Notes under the pieces: generated by a model
The model's input: the letters and a program-made list of their open reading frames with translations, nothing else
What the model was told of the DNA's origin: nothing
Database searches by the model: none
Program-made: the position numbers and the translations under genes
Shown: positions 36,973 through 45,269 of the stretch, piece after piece
Layout: every line of letters begins with the position of its first letter
Numbering within the stretch: the first letter of the stretch is position 1
Source: a bacterium
GTDB taxonomy: Bacteria; 4484-113; JAFGCY01
Length of the DNA stretch: 64,000 nt
NCBI GenBank assembly: GCA_020440605.1
Contig: JAGRNT010000008.1
Location: forward strand, 1 to 64,000
Direction: 5' to 3'

Positions 36973-38412
36973 CTAGGGATCTATTCCCTGATGATAGTTG
37001 CGCTCGTCATACCGGCCGATGTGGTAGCCGCGCAGCTTCCCGAAGTATGGCTCGATATGCTGCTCGTGGTAACTGTGCTGTGCAAGGTAAAGCCTGCTCA
37101 GCGCAGGATAGCGATGCAGCGGACACTGCCAGTTCCAGCGCTGGAGCCTGCTGCGCTCCGGCTCGTCAAAGCTGCCGTTGCCACGCCCGCTCCAGGACAG
37201 GGGCTTGAATTCCTGCCGGCTGAAACTGACCTTGCTTTCGGGGTAGTCATCCAGCCAGCCGATCATGGTTTCATACCAGGCATCCGGGTGTTCATGACGG
37301 GCCAGCTCCTGCCATTGCAACCGTCCCGCCTGCAGGGCATCCACCAGGCCGACCTGGTAGAGCAGCTGCTGCCGCCCCGTTGCATCCAGCCCGTCACCGG
37401 CATTCACGAGCGTCAGCTGCAGGGCCACATAAGCGAGTGCGGGAGCAAAGGCGTCATCGGCGACCCCCTCGCGCAGGCTCATCTGGTAGACGGCATCCAT
37501 CGAGCGCTCCAGTCCCGTGTCGGGGCTGGCAACCACGAGCTCCTTCATCACGGTCTTCAGTTCCAGGGTGTTCCAGTTGCCGAACACGAGATGCTGCTGC
37601 ACCTCAAGGATGCTGCCGGCCAGAATATGGTTGCCGATGTTTCCGCCTGCAGTTCGCGATTCCAGCAGGGACAGCGGAAAGGGTGTGCGCCGCTCACAGG
37701 GCAGGCCGTTGCCGCGCTCCAGCAGTTCGACCAGTTCGCTGTCAACGCCGTAGCTGTTCAGTGCGAGGAACTTCTCATAGCAGGGCCAGGCACTGCCGGG
37801 ACTGGCCTCAATCGCACTGTCGAGCTGTTCCAGTTCGGCCTGTTCAAACGCCCGGTTGGCTGCAACCGTCGCCTCGCGGCTGCCGGCCTGCTCGATCCGG
37901 TAGGCATGATGCCTGAACAGGCTGGCATATCTGTACGGCTCAAGCAGATCCAGCAGATGGCCATCCGCCACTCCCAGCTCCTGCGCCCGGGCCAGATGCC
38001 GCACCGCAGGCGCGGAGCGGTAGCTCTGCGGATCCTCCGGCTCATCGGGGGCACGGAGCCTCAGCGGCAGAGCGCCGCGCAGTGCGGCCTCATTGAAGAA
38101 GCGCAGCTCCCAGTAGCGCGGATCATCACCGAATTCGTCCTCCCAGCCGGCGAGGATAGCGTCGTCAATTCCGCAGTACAGGCCCTGCGGCCCCGGAGTG
38201 GAGGACAGGGGCAGGATTGCCAGTCCCACCGACCAGCGTTTCCGTGCCAGCCAGGCGGCCTGGTAGCGGTCGTAGAGCGGATCGCCACTCGGCACCACAC
38301 GGGTGATCCAGAGCTGGAGACCGAGGGCCGTTGCCAGCAGCAGCAGGGCGGCGATCAGCCACCACTTTCTGCGGTTCCCTGCTGTCTTCCATTTGTCCCC
38401 TCTGCCACCCAC
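36973..38412 (-). CDS. TGDxLYDR-family anchored protein, paralog 4
   Basis: 479 residues from a GTG. One TM segment ([20 protein letters not shown]) then PSGDPLYDRYQAAWLARKRW, the family hallmark. Shared blocks with the three paralogs upstream: W-x-x-x-FGDDPRYWELR, AQELGVADGHLLDLLEPYRY, AWPCYEKFLALNSYGVD and PFPLSLLES...GN...AGSILE. No known domain recognised; the helical, Trp/Tyr-rich character suggests a TPR-like solenoid. It is the last gene of the operon, 44 nt after the preceding one. Confidence 0.82.
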   Translation of the reverse strand: MGGRGDKWKTAGNRRKWWLIAALLLLATALGLQLWITRVVPSGDPLYDRYQAAWLARKRWSVGLAILPLSSTPGPQGLYCGIDDAILAGWEDEFGDDPRYWELRFFNEAALRGALPLRLRAPDEPEDPQSYRSAPAVRHLARAQELGVADGHLLDLLEPYRYASLFRHHAYRIEQAGSREATVAANRAFEQAELEQLDSAIEASPGSAWPCYEKFLALNSYGVDSELVELLERGNGLPCERRTPFPLSLLESRTAGGNIGNHILAGSILEVQQHLVFGNWNTLELKTVMKELVVASPDTGLERSMDAVYQMSLREGVADDAFAPALAYVALQLTLVNAGDGLDATGRQQLLYQVGLVDALQAGRLQWQELARHEHPDAWYETMIGWLDDYPESKVSFSRQEFKPLSWSGRGNGSFDEPERSRLQRWNWQCPLHRYPALSRLYLAQHSYHEQHIEPYFGKLRGYHIGRYDERNYHQGIDP

Positions 38413-38456
38413 TCCCTGACTTTAGCACGGACCAGGATTGGCGGATCCACTGCCGC

Positions 38457-40733
38457 CTAGCTGTCACCCGCGCTGGCCACGGTATCATCCAGCACAACGC
38501 TCGGGTAGATGTTGCCATTGTAGCGGCCCCAGATGTCACGCATGCCAGTTGCCAGGCAGATGCGGTCCATCAGCTCAATCAGCTGCTCCTCACTGGCGTC
38601 GGCAATCCCGATCCGGATCTGCTGCACGAAGCCACCGAAGTCATTGGCCTGAAAGGTGACCGGTGCCATGGTGTCGAACTCGCCCATCACGGCATCCTCC
38701 GCGCTGTAGCCCTCGCTTTCCTCCAGCCAGCTGAGCAGGGTTTCCCAGGTGATGCGCGTGGCACTCCGGGTGGCCTGCTTCTGCTCCTCGCTGAGTTCGC
38801 TGGCGAGAATCCCGGGTGCCAGTGTTCCCTGCTCCGTGGTCGGCAGCGGATTGATCACTATCGAATAGCGTCTAGGCTCCTGCTGCTGTCGCATGACTTC
38901 ATACTGGCGACTCTTGCTGTGCGCCAGCAGACGTTTCGCATAGTCCTTGATGGCCTCAGGTTCCATACCGATCCAGCTCGGCATGCTGCCGCTCATGGTC
39001 GGCATGGTATCCGGCGGGAGTCCCAGGTCTGAAAGGTCCAGGCCATGTTCCCAATTCCTGGCAATCGTTGTTACGATGATCCCCCCTTCCTCAATGTCAA
39101 TCACGGCGAGATCGCCCAATGCGAATTGTGCAGCTGCTTCGGTTTCATTCTGCTCTCCGAAGTCAATCCCGCTATACAGCGCAATGGCCCGTCCTCCGGG
39201 CTGATAGCGAAGCATGCTATCGAGGTTGCGGGCCTGCACCCCCGCGAAATCCTCCGGGTACTGGTAGCGTGTTCCGTTGATTTCCACGAAGCCGCTCACC
39301 GCTTCCTGCTCCATGCTTTCCGAACGCCAGGCCGCGGACGAAACTGACAGGTCCGGATGTGTCGGCAGCGCCGCCTGCAGCCAGCCCCGCATGCGCTCCA
39401 TTTCCGCCATGCTCGGCATTTCGGTCATTAGCACGGGCTGCTGGTTGGCATTCGTGGAGAGCTCCAGTGCCAGCTCAGCCAGCGGCGGATGGAAACTGGC
39501 ACGATACTCACGGTAGGCTTCCAGTGTTACCTGCAGTTCATCCTTATCCGGCAGCTGACCCTCGCGGTCGGCAAGCCTGAGGCCGAACTGGTTCACTTTC
39601 TCAAGCGGCTGGCCAAGTCCGATCAGACCATCGCTGGTTGCCAGATGCGTTTGTGGGTTGAGTCGGATATCCTGCAGCGCAGCCAGCAGGCTGTACTTGC
39701 CCTCGAGCTCAATGTCGTAGAGGCGCAGCAGCAGTTCCACCGGGCGGTCGCCCTCGCTGATGGTCTGCAGGGTCACGTTGCCAAACTGCGTACCGCCCGG
39801 AGCATGCAGCGGATAGTCCACCAGCCAGTCGTCCAGTACCGCACGTGCAGCTTCAATGCTGTTGCGGCCGGATTCCCCCTCCATTTCCAGCGGGAAGCCG
39901 TAGACCTCCCATTTGCCGGCACCGCCATTGCTGCTTGAGTTGTACCACTGCACCCGGCGGCCGATCTCCCCCAGCAGCCAGTTGCGCAGACCCTCGTCCG
40001 TGTCCGGCACGAGGTGTGTCGGCAGGAACTGCGCGTAGAGTTCCATCCCGGTCGGAATGACGATCTCGCCAAGCTCGAACTTCTCCTGCAGGGTGCTGAT
40101 CACGATCGGCTGGCCATCCCCGAAAGTCTGTGCCCTGCTCAGTTCCCCGAGCCCGAAGCGCTCAGCGATGGCCTGCGGCGGATGCACGATGAACAGGGAC
40201 TGATTCGGGTAATTGGTGCGCGCGAAGGATTCCGCCCACTCGCGCTCCATGCCCTCAAAGTCACCAGGGAAACGGTAGGTGTTGCCATTGATGCTGAAAT
40301 CCACCGGCGGGGACTCCACATAGGGGTCGGATATATCCGCCAGTTCCGGTTTGATCGTGTCAGCCTGCACACCGTCCTGCTGCCTGAGCCAGCTGAGCGC
40401 CGCATCCTGCAGGGCGGGATCCTCCACCACCAGCGTGAGGAAGGCCCGGCAGTACTCCGGTTCGTCATTGATGGTGATATTCCACCAGGCATTGTGCAGT
40501 TTCGCGCCGAAGATGCCTTCATGCTCATGTGCCGCAGCGAACTGCTCAACGGCATCGAGGAAGCGCCAGACTTCATGCTCCGGCTGCTCCCAGCGGCTGC
40601 CCGTGAGCGGCTCCGTGCCGTGCAGCTCGAAGTTGTAGCGCTGGATCTGCTGCTCGGCCCGTGCCTGTCCGCAGGTGAAGAGTGTTGCCATCGCCGCCAG
40701 CATCAGGCGAATCAAGTGTTTCCGTACAGCCAT
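38457..40733 (-). CDS. Large secreted protein with internal duplication, unknown function
   Basis: 758 residues with a cleavable Sec signal (1-26, ending ARA). Residues about 145-225 (DFSINGNTYRFPGDFEGM, then RFGLGELSRAQ...GQPIVIST) recur in weaker form around residues 490-570 (FVEINGTRYQYPEDFAGV, then QFALGDLAVIDIEEGGIIVT). Each unit is a 'x-NGxxYxxPxDFxG' strand followed by a helical segment and an LGxL block. I recognise no family. It is sandwiched between two TGDxLYDR paralogs (44 and 63 nt gaps) on the same strand, which implies a shared pathway, perhaps as an exported substrate or partner. Confidence 0.8.
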   Translation of the reverse strand: MAVRKHLIRLMLAAMATLFTCGQARAEQQIQRYNFELHGTEPLTGSRWEQPEHEVWRFLDAVEQFAAAHEHEGIFGAKLHNAWWNITINDEPEYCRAFLTLVVEDPALQDAALSWLRQQDGVQADTIKPELADISDPYVESPPVDFSINGNTYRFPGDFEGMEREWAESFARTNYPNQSLFIVHPPQAIAERFGLGELSRAQTFGDGQPIVISTLQEKFELGEIVIPTGMELYAQFLPTHLVPDTDEGLRNWLLGEIGRRVQWYNSSSNGGAGKWEVYGFPLEMEGESGRNSIEAARAVLDDWLVDYPLHAPGGTQFGNVTLQTISEGDRPVELLLRLYDIELEGKYSLLAALQDIRLNPQTHLATSDGLIGLGQPLEKVNQFGLRLADREGQLPDKDELQVTLEAYREYRASFHPPLAELALELSTNANQQPVLMTEMPSMAEMERMRGWLQAALPTHPDLSVSSAAWRSESMEQEAVSGFVEINGTRYQYPEDFAGVQARNLDSMLRYQPGGRAIALYSGIDFGEQNETEAAAQFALGDLAVIDIEEGGIIVTTIARNWEHGLDLSDLGLPPDTMPTMSGSMPSWIGMEPEAIKDYAKRLLAHSKSRQYEVMRQQQEPRRYSIVINPLPTTEQGTLAPGILASELSEEQKQATRSATRITWETLLSWLEESEGYSAEDAVMGEFDTMAPVTFQANDFGGFVQQIRIGIADASEEQLIELMDRICLATGMRDIWGRYNGNIYPSVVLDDTVASAGDS

Positions 40734-40796
40734 TCCCGCACCCCCGTGCGAATTCAGTCAGGTATGCAATCAGAGACTACCGGCGCGGCAGATTGT

Positions 40797-42239
40797 TCAC
40801 TCGAGCTGATCACTGCGCACTTCGTCCCGGGCATCTGCACCGTACTGCCCGATATGGAAGGCTCGCAACTCCTCAATCAGCGGCATGACCTGGCTGTCAA
40901 GGAACTCTGCCTGCGAGCGCTGCAAATCAAACAGTTCCCGATAACGCACCGCCGGGATGCGCCAGCGCAGGCGCTCTGATTGCGGATGCTCCTCTTCAAC
41001 GGATGGATGCCTGCCAAAGGCCTGCTCCATCAGACTCGGCGGCCCGCTGCGTTGCGCATCGGCAAACACGCCCTGTTCATCATGCTGTCTGTGCTGCAGT
41101 TCGCTGAAGGCCAGTGTATGGTTGGCAAGGGCCTCGTCCCGCCACTGCAGGTACAGCTTGTAGATCGAGTGGATCTTCTCGCGCTGGTCCTCCAACATTG
41201 CTGCTTCGTGGGGTTCCAGCTGGGTCGGAACCTCATCCAGCAGCATGCCAGCCTGCATATTGCAGATTGCCAGTCCCAGCAAGGGGTAGCCGGGATTCTG
41301 CAGGTAGCCTTCTCGCAGCATCATCTGCCAGATCGAATCCATGCAGGGCTCATAACCACGCAGCGGGCTGGCAATCTGCAGCTCCTTGCAGCGGTCCTTG
41401 ACCCTGATCAGGTTGACACTGCCGAAGTCCAGCTCGATGCCCGCCTCCAGCACACAGCCGGCCACCAGCGGATTGCCACATTTCCCCGTTAGGTTTTCAT
41501 GCACAAACGAAAGCGGAAAGGGCACACGCGGCGGACAGGGCAGCTGGTTGGCAGCGTCCAGCCGCTCATACAGTTCATCACTGACGCCGAAGCCCGCCTC
41601 GTATTCCCAGCGATCATAGGCCGGCCAGGCATTGTCCAGTGAGACCCTGACCGCCTCCTCAATCAGCCTGCGCTGCTCATCTTCCTGCTGCACCGTCAGG
41701 TCCAGGCTTTCCCCATGCGACAGCGGCTGGCTCCAGAGTTCAGCATAATGCCTGTTCAGGCTGCTGAACTTGTAGGGCAGCAGCAGGGCCTGCAGGTGCC
41801 CGTCGTCAACCCCGAGCTCCTCGGCACGGGCCAGGTGGCGGACCGCGTCCCTGCGTTGCCAGGCATCCGCTGCGTTGTCAGTTCCGTATGTCCCGCTTTC
41901 CGGAGTCCGCCCGGCCATCATGTCGTTGCAATAGCGCAGCTCCCAGTAGCGCGGGTCAGACCCGAAGTCCGCTTCCCATGATGCCAGCAAGCCGTCGTCA
42001 AGCACATATGGCAGCGGTTGACGCGGTTTGTACAGCCGCCATGGTATCCAGTCCCCAAGTACGGGCAGGTCGAGCTGCCAGCGCATCCGGCCTAGGACTG
42101 CCGACTGGTAGCGGTCGTAGAGCGCATCACCGGTGGGCTGCACCCGGGTGAGGTACAACAGGCGCAGCTGTGGCAGCAGCAGCAGCAGGGAGAGCAGAAC
42201 CTGCAGCAGCCTGCGATGGCGACAGATGAAGTCCTTCAC
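40797..42239 (-). CDS. TGDxLYDR-family anchored protein, paralog 3
   Basis: 480 residues from a GTG overlapping the stop of the upstream paralog (GTGA, 4-nt overlap). N-terminal TM segment (LLQVLLSLLLLLPQLRLLYL), then PTGDALYDRYQSAVLGRMRW. Further shared blocks: WEADFGSDPRYWELRYC, AEELGVDDGHLQALLLPYKF, SSLNRHYAELW and PFPLSFVHENLTGKCGNPLV. It is most similar to paralog 4. Translational coupling indicates stoichiometric production with its neighbours. Confidence 0.83.
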   Translation of the reverse strand: MKDFICRHRRLLQVLLSLLLLLPQLRLLYLTRVQPTGDALYDRYQSAVLGRMRWQLDLPVLGDWIPWRLYKPRQPLPYVLDDGLLASWEADFGSDPRYWELRYCNDMMAGRTPESGTYGTDNAADAWQRRDAVRHLARAEELGVDDGHLQALLLPYKFSSLNRHYAELWSQPLSHGESLDLTVQQEDEQRRLIEEAVRVSLDNAWPAYDRWEYEAGFGVSDELYERLDAANQLPCPPRVPFPLSFVHENLTGKCGNPLVAGCVLEAGIELDFGSVNLIRVKDRCKELQIASPLRGYEPCMDSIWQMMLREGYLQNPGYPLLGLAICNMQAGMLLDEVPTQLEPHEAAMLEDQREKIHSIYKLYLQWRDEALANHTLAFSELQHRQHDEQGVFADAQRSGPPSLMEQAFGRHPSVEEEHPQSERLRWRIPAVRYRELFDLQRSQAEFLDSQVMPLIEELRAFHIGQYGADARDEVRSDQLE

Positions 42240-43555
42240 CGAGCCTGCTCCATCCCCACATACTCCTCAGGATGCTCGTAATCGAAGCTCGCCAGATGGA
42301 TCAGCATCTCCCGGCAGCGCGGCACTTCACTGTCCAGCAGCCAGCGGTTCAGGGCGTATTCCTGCTCGTAGCGGTGGTAGAGGCTGTGATCATTCAACTG
42401 GCCCAGCAGCTCTTCCAGTCCCTTCTGCAGATCAACCTCGCGCATCATGCTGCGCGGCACGGCGGGAAACTCCGCATAGTCCCGCAGCATGCTCCACTGC
42501 GGATTGTCAGCGAGGTACCTTGCCAGCCCGGCATCCACAGCCTGCAGTCGTCCGTGAATGCCTTCCCTCCGGCCCTCGAAGTCCATGTAGTCCTGCAGAT
42601 ACTCCGCGAAGCCCAGGGGCTGATCCTCCTCCTGCCAGGCCTCGAGTGCCTCCAGCAGCAGCGGGGGCATGATCCCGGCCAGCTGGGCTGTGCAGCAGAT
42701 CCAGGGGATACCGGTGGCGGCGCGGCAGCGCAGCTCACGGCGGGCCAGGGCGGTCATGCCGCGCTCGATGCCACCCTCGCAGCCGCCGGTGATCATGTCC
42801 TTGTAGGCATCCTTGATCCAGATGAACTGGGTCAGCGCGGCATCAGGCATGGTCAGGCGCATCGCGAGGATCGAGCCGGCCACGGCGGTGTTGCCAACTT
42901 CCTCACCGCTGAGCATGCGCTCGTGCAAGAAGGACAGCGGGAAGAGTTCGCTGGCAACCGGCGCCGGCAGGCTGTTGCCGGCTTCAATCAGCTCCAGCCA
43001 GCGCCGGTCGAGGCCATAGCGCGCCTGATGGTCAGCTGCTTCGTAATACACCCAGGCTCTTCCCGGAAAGCGCTCCAGGTACGCCTCGACCAGTGCCAGG
43101 GTGGCCGCGTCCTCGGCAGAGGCATTGAGTTTCATGTCGGAACGGATATCCAGCAGTTGGCGGCGCATGAGCAGCTGGTTCACGGCGTCGCCGGCATCCT
43201 GGCATTCAGTGGCTCGCTCCAGCAAACTGCGGTCGAGCACCCGCGCACCATCGGCAGCCGCCCGGCTGTAGGCGAGCAGGCACCAGTAGTCGGAACGCTG
43301 GGCGAAATCGGGCCCCCATGCCTGCACCGTTGCCAGGGCGGGAGCCCAGGCCCAGTTGAAGTGCAGCAAACTGAAGTCCACCCCGGTTGCCAGCTCTGCC
43401 CGGTGCTCATCGAGCACCGCCTGCTGCAGGCGGTCGTAGAGCGGGTCCCCGGTCGGGATCAGCTCACCGGGCTGCTGCGCCCCGGCCTGCGCCGGAAGCA
43501 GCGTTGCCAGCAGACTGAGCAGTGTTGCCAGAATACGCATGTGCCTGGTTCCCAT
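42236..43555 (-). CDS. TGDxLYDR-family secreted protein, paralog 2
   Basis: About 439 residues taking ATG 43555; ATG 43561 (just after GAGAGG) and ATG 43540 are alternatives. The N-terminus is a Sec signal (ILATLLSLLATLLPAQAGAQ), so this copy is secreted rather than anchored. Hallmarks: PTGDPLYDRLQQAV, FAQRSDYWCLLAYSRA, AWVYYEAADHQARYGLD and ELFPLSFLHERMLSGEEVGN. The start lies about 90 nt inside the 3' end of paralog 1, so these genes overlap in different frames. Confidence 0.8.
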   Translation of the reverse strand: MGTRHMRILATLLSLLATLLPAQAGAQQPGELIPTGDPLYDRLQQAVLDEHRAELATGVDFSLLHFNWAWAPALATVQAWGPDFAQRSDYWCLLAYSRAAADGARVLDRSLLERATECQDAGDAVNQLLMRRQLLDIRSDMKLNASAEDAATLALVEAYLERFPGRAWVYYEAADHQARYGLDRRWLELIEAGNSLPAPVASELFPLSFLHERMLSGEEVGNTAVAGSILAMRLTMPDAALTQFIWIKDAYKDMITGGCEGGIERGMTALARRELRCRAATGIPWICCTAQLAGIMPPLLLEALEAWQEEDQPLGFAEYLQDYMDFEGRREGIHGRLQAVDAGLARYLADNPQWSMLRDYAEFPAVPRSMMREVDLQKGLEELLGQLNDHSLYHRYEQEYALNRWLLDSEVPRCREMLIHLASFDYEHPEEYVGMEQAR

Positions 43556-44852
43556 GATCATCCATCCTCTCATAAAGCTCAGGGTGTTCGAAGTCGAATG
43601 TGGCGAGGTGCTCGAGCATGCTGATCCTGACAGGTGATTCGTACTCCAGCATGTAACTCGTGTATTCATATTCCGTGTATGCGAGATGGCGGGACAGCCG
43701 GCCCCTGTCAATCGTGCTGTTCAGCAGCGAATCAACAATACCAAACCCGGGGTCAAGCATCCGCTGGCCGGGCAGGCCCATTTCCGGAGAACCGGGCAGC
43801 ACCACCCGTGCCAGTTCCGGATCGGCTGTTTGCAACCTGACTGTCATTGCCGAGTTCCAGTCAATGAAGGCACTGCAATCCGCCCGCCACAGCTCAAATC
43901 CACTCCCAGATTCAGCCGTCTGGCCTTCAGGCAGGTCGGCCGTGAAACCCTCGTTCGCCAGATAGAACACCGCCGGCGAGAGCACTGTTGGCAACGGGTC
44001 ATCCTCCCAGCAGCGCAGCTCACGTCGGTACAGGGCATTCAGCCCGCGCACCATGCCCAGATCCGTACCGGCAGCCAGCATTTCCTTGTACTGGTCCTTT
44101 GGCCTGATCATGCCGCCCATCCGCGTGATGATCGAGCGACTGCACATGCGCAGGATGGATCCGGCCACCTGCGGATCTCCTCTGAAACCGCCATCCGCCA
44201 TCCCGTCCAGCACATATGACACCGGGAATGGATCCTCCACCCCCGGCTCATCCAGACTGTTGCCAAGTTCCAGCATCTCTACGTATTCGGCCGTCATTCC
44301 GTAATAGGCCAGGTGGTCCGCCGCCAGGTAGCAGACCCAGGCACTGTCAGGAAAGCGCTCCCGGTATTCCATGATGATCGCTGCGGATTTCTCGTCTTCC
44401 TGCCAGGCATCAAGGCTCCGATCCATGCGGATTGCCTGCAGGCGCATTTCCATCAGGCGGCCGTGGACAGCGCTCCCACTGTCAGCACAGCGTGCGGCTC
44501 TTTCCAGCAGGCCACGATTGAGACTGGAACCGCCCTGCTGCACCGAGTGGCAGACTGCCAGCAGGCACCAGTAATCGGAGCGCTCTCCGAATTCAGCTTC
44601 CCATGACTCAACAACGGAAATGTCAGGAGCCGCCGGCCAGGCAAACTGGGACATCAATGCCGTTGATTTACCCCTGCCCCGCATGTTGTGCTGGATTTCA
44701 GCCTGCAATCTGTCAAACAGCGCATCCCCCGTACTGTAATCGGCTGGTGCTCTGAAGAAGCGCAATACCGCAAACAGCAGGACTGCGCAGACCGAGATAA
44801 TGAAAATCACCCTGACTGCCCTGTTGCCAGCCGGATTCTTAATTCTCTCCAT
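43464..44852 (-). CDS. TGDxLYDR-family anchored protein, paralog 1
   Basis: 462 residues from the ATG at 44852 with GGGGGA just upstream; the open frame extends further but without a ribosome-binding site. TM segment VIFIISVCAVLLFAVLRFF, then STGDALFDRLQAEI. Family blocks: FGERSDYWCLLAVCHSV, AWVCYLAADHLAYYGMTAEY and PFPVSYVLDGMADGGF. The C-terminal 30 residues past YERMDDHG have no equivalent in the paralogs and overlap the next gene, so the tail is probably an extension into the neighbour's coding sequence. Function unknown. Confidence 0.82.
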   Translation of the reverse strand: MERIKNPAGNRAVRVIFIISVCAVLLFAVLRFFRAPADYSTGDALFDRLQAEIQHNMRGRGKSTALMSQFAWPAAPDISVVESWEAEFGERSDYWCLLAVCHSVQQGGSSLNRGLLERAARCADSGSAVHGRLMEMRLQAIRMDRSLDAWQEDEKSAAIIMEYRERFPDSAWVCYLAADHLAYYGMTAEYVEMLELGNSLDEPGVEDPFPVSYVLDGMADGGFRGDPQVAGSILRMCSRSIITRMGGMIRPKDQYKEMLAAGTDLGMVRGLNALYRRELRCWEDDPLPTVLSPAVFYLANEGFTADLPEGQTAESGSGFELWRADCSAFIDWNSAMTVRLQTADPELARVVLPGSPEMGLPGQRMLDPGFGIVDSLLNSTIDRGRLSRHLAYTEYEYTSYMLEYESPVRISMLEHLATFDFEHPELYERMDDHGNQAHAYSGNTAQSAGNAASGAGRGAAAR

Positions 44853-44887
44853 GTTGTCCCCCGGGGCACTGACCCCTGGAGACATTA

Positions 44888-45082
44888 TTACATGGTGTGC
44901 AGATCCCGCAGGCCCGTGGACTCCTGAACGCCAGCCGCGGGCTGCAGGCTGTTCGCTGAGCTGATACCGGCTGCCACCCGGCCGCAAGAGCGCAGTCCCA
45001 GGCCCAGTACGAGCATCAGCATCAGCAGGCCCAGCCCGAGGGCCAGGCGGCGACGGCGGCGGCGGATCCGGCGCAGCAGCAT
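44888..45082 (-). CDS. Small Arg-rich single-pass membrane protein
   Basis: 64 residues from ATG 45082, chosen because GGGGAG is 6 nt upstream (an ATG two codons earlier abuts it). A run of basic residues (RRIRRRRRR) is followed by a Leu/Gly/Met TM helix (LALGLGLLMLMLVLGLGL) and a short tail. It sits 35 nt before paralog 1 on the same strand and would be the first gene of the operon. The strong ribosome-binding site is the main support; low-complexity codons make chance possible. Confidence 0.5.
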   Translation of the reverse strand: MLLRRIRRRRRRLALGLGLLMLMLVLGLGLRSCGRVAAGISSANSLQPAAGVQESTGLRDLHTM

Positions 45083-45269
45083 CTTCATCTCCCCGGAGCC
45101 GGGTGCTTCACCCCGCTCCTTTCACAGCTGCCCATTGGATCGCCCCCCGCCGCGCTTAGTTGCAGCAGCTCAGCATGACACCGCATGTCACCCGCCGGCC
45201 CGCGCACCTGCCCTTGCGCTGGCCGCTGGCTGGGTAAGCTGAAATGGAATTCTCCAAGTGGAGCTACAG

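Noticed and set aside
36991..38460. 489-codon plus-strand frame opposite paralog 4
   Set aside because: Same reason; the minus-strand product has three paralogs with conserved motifs.
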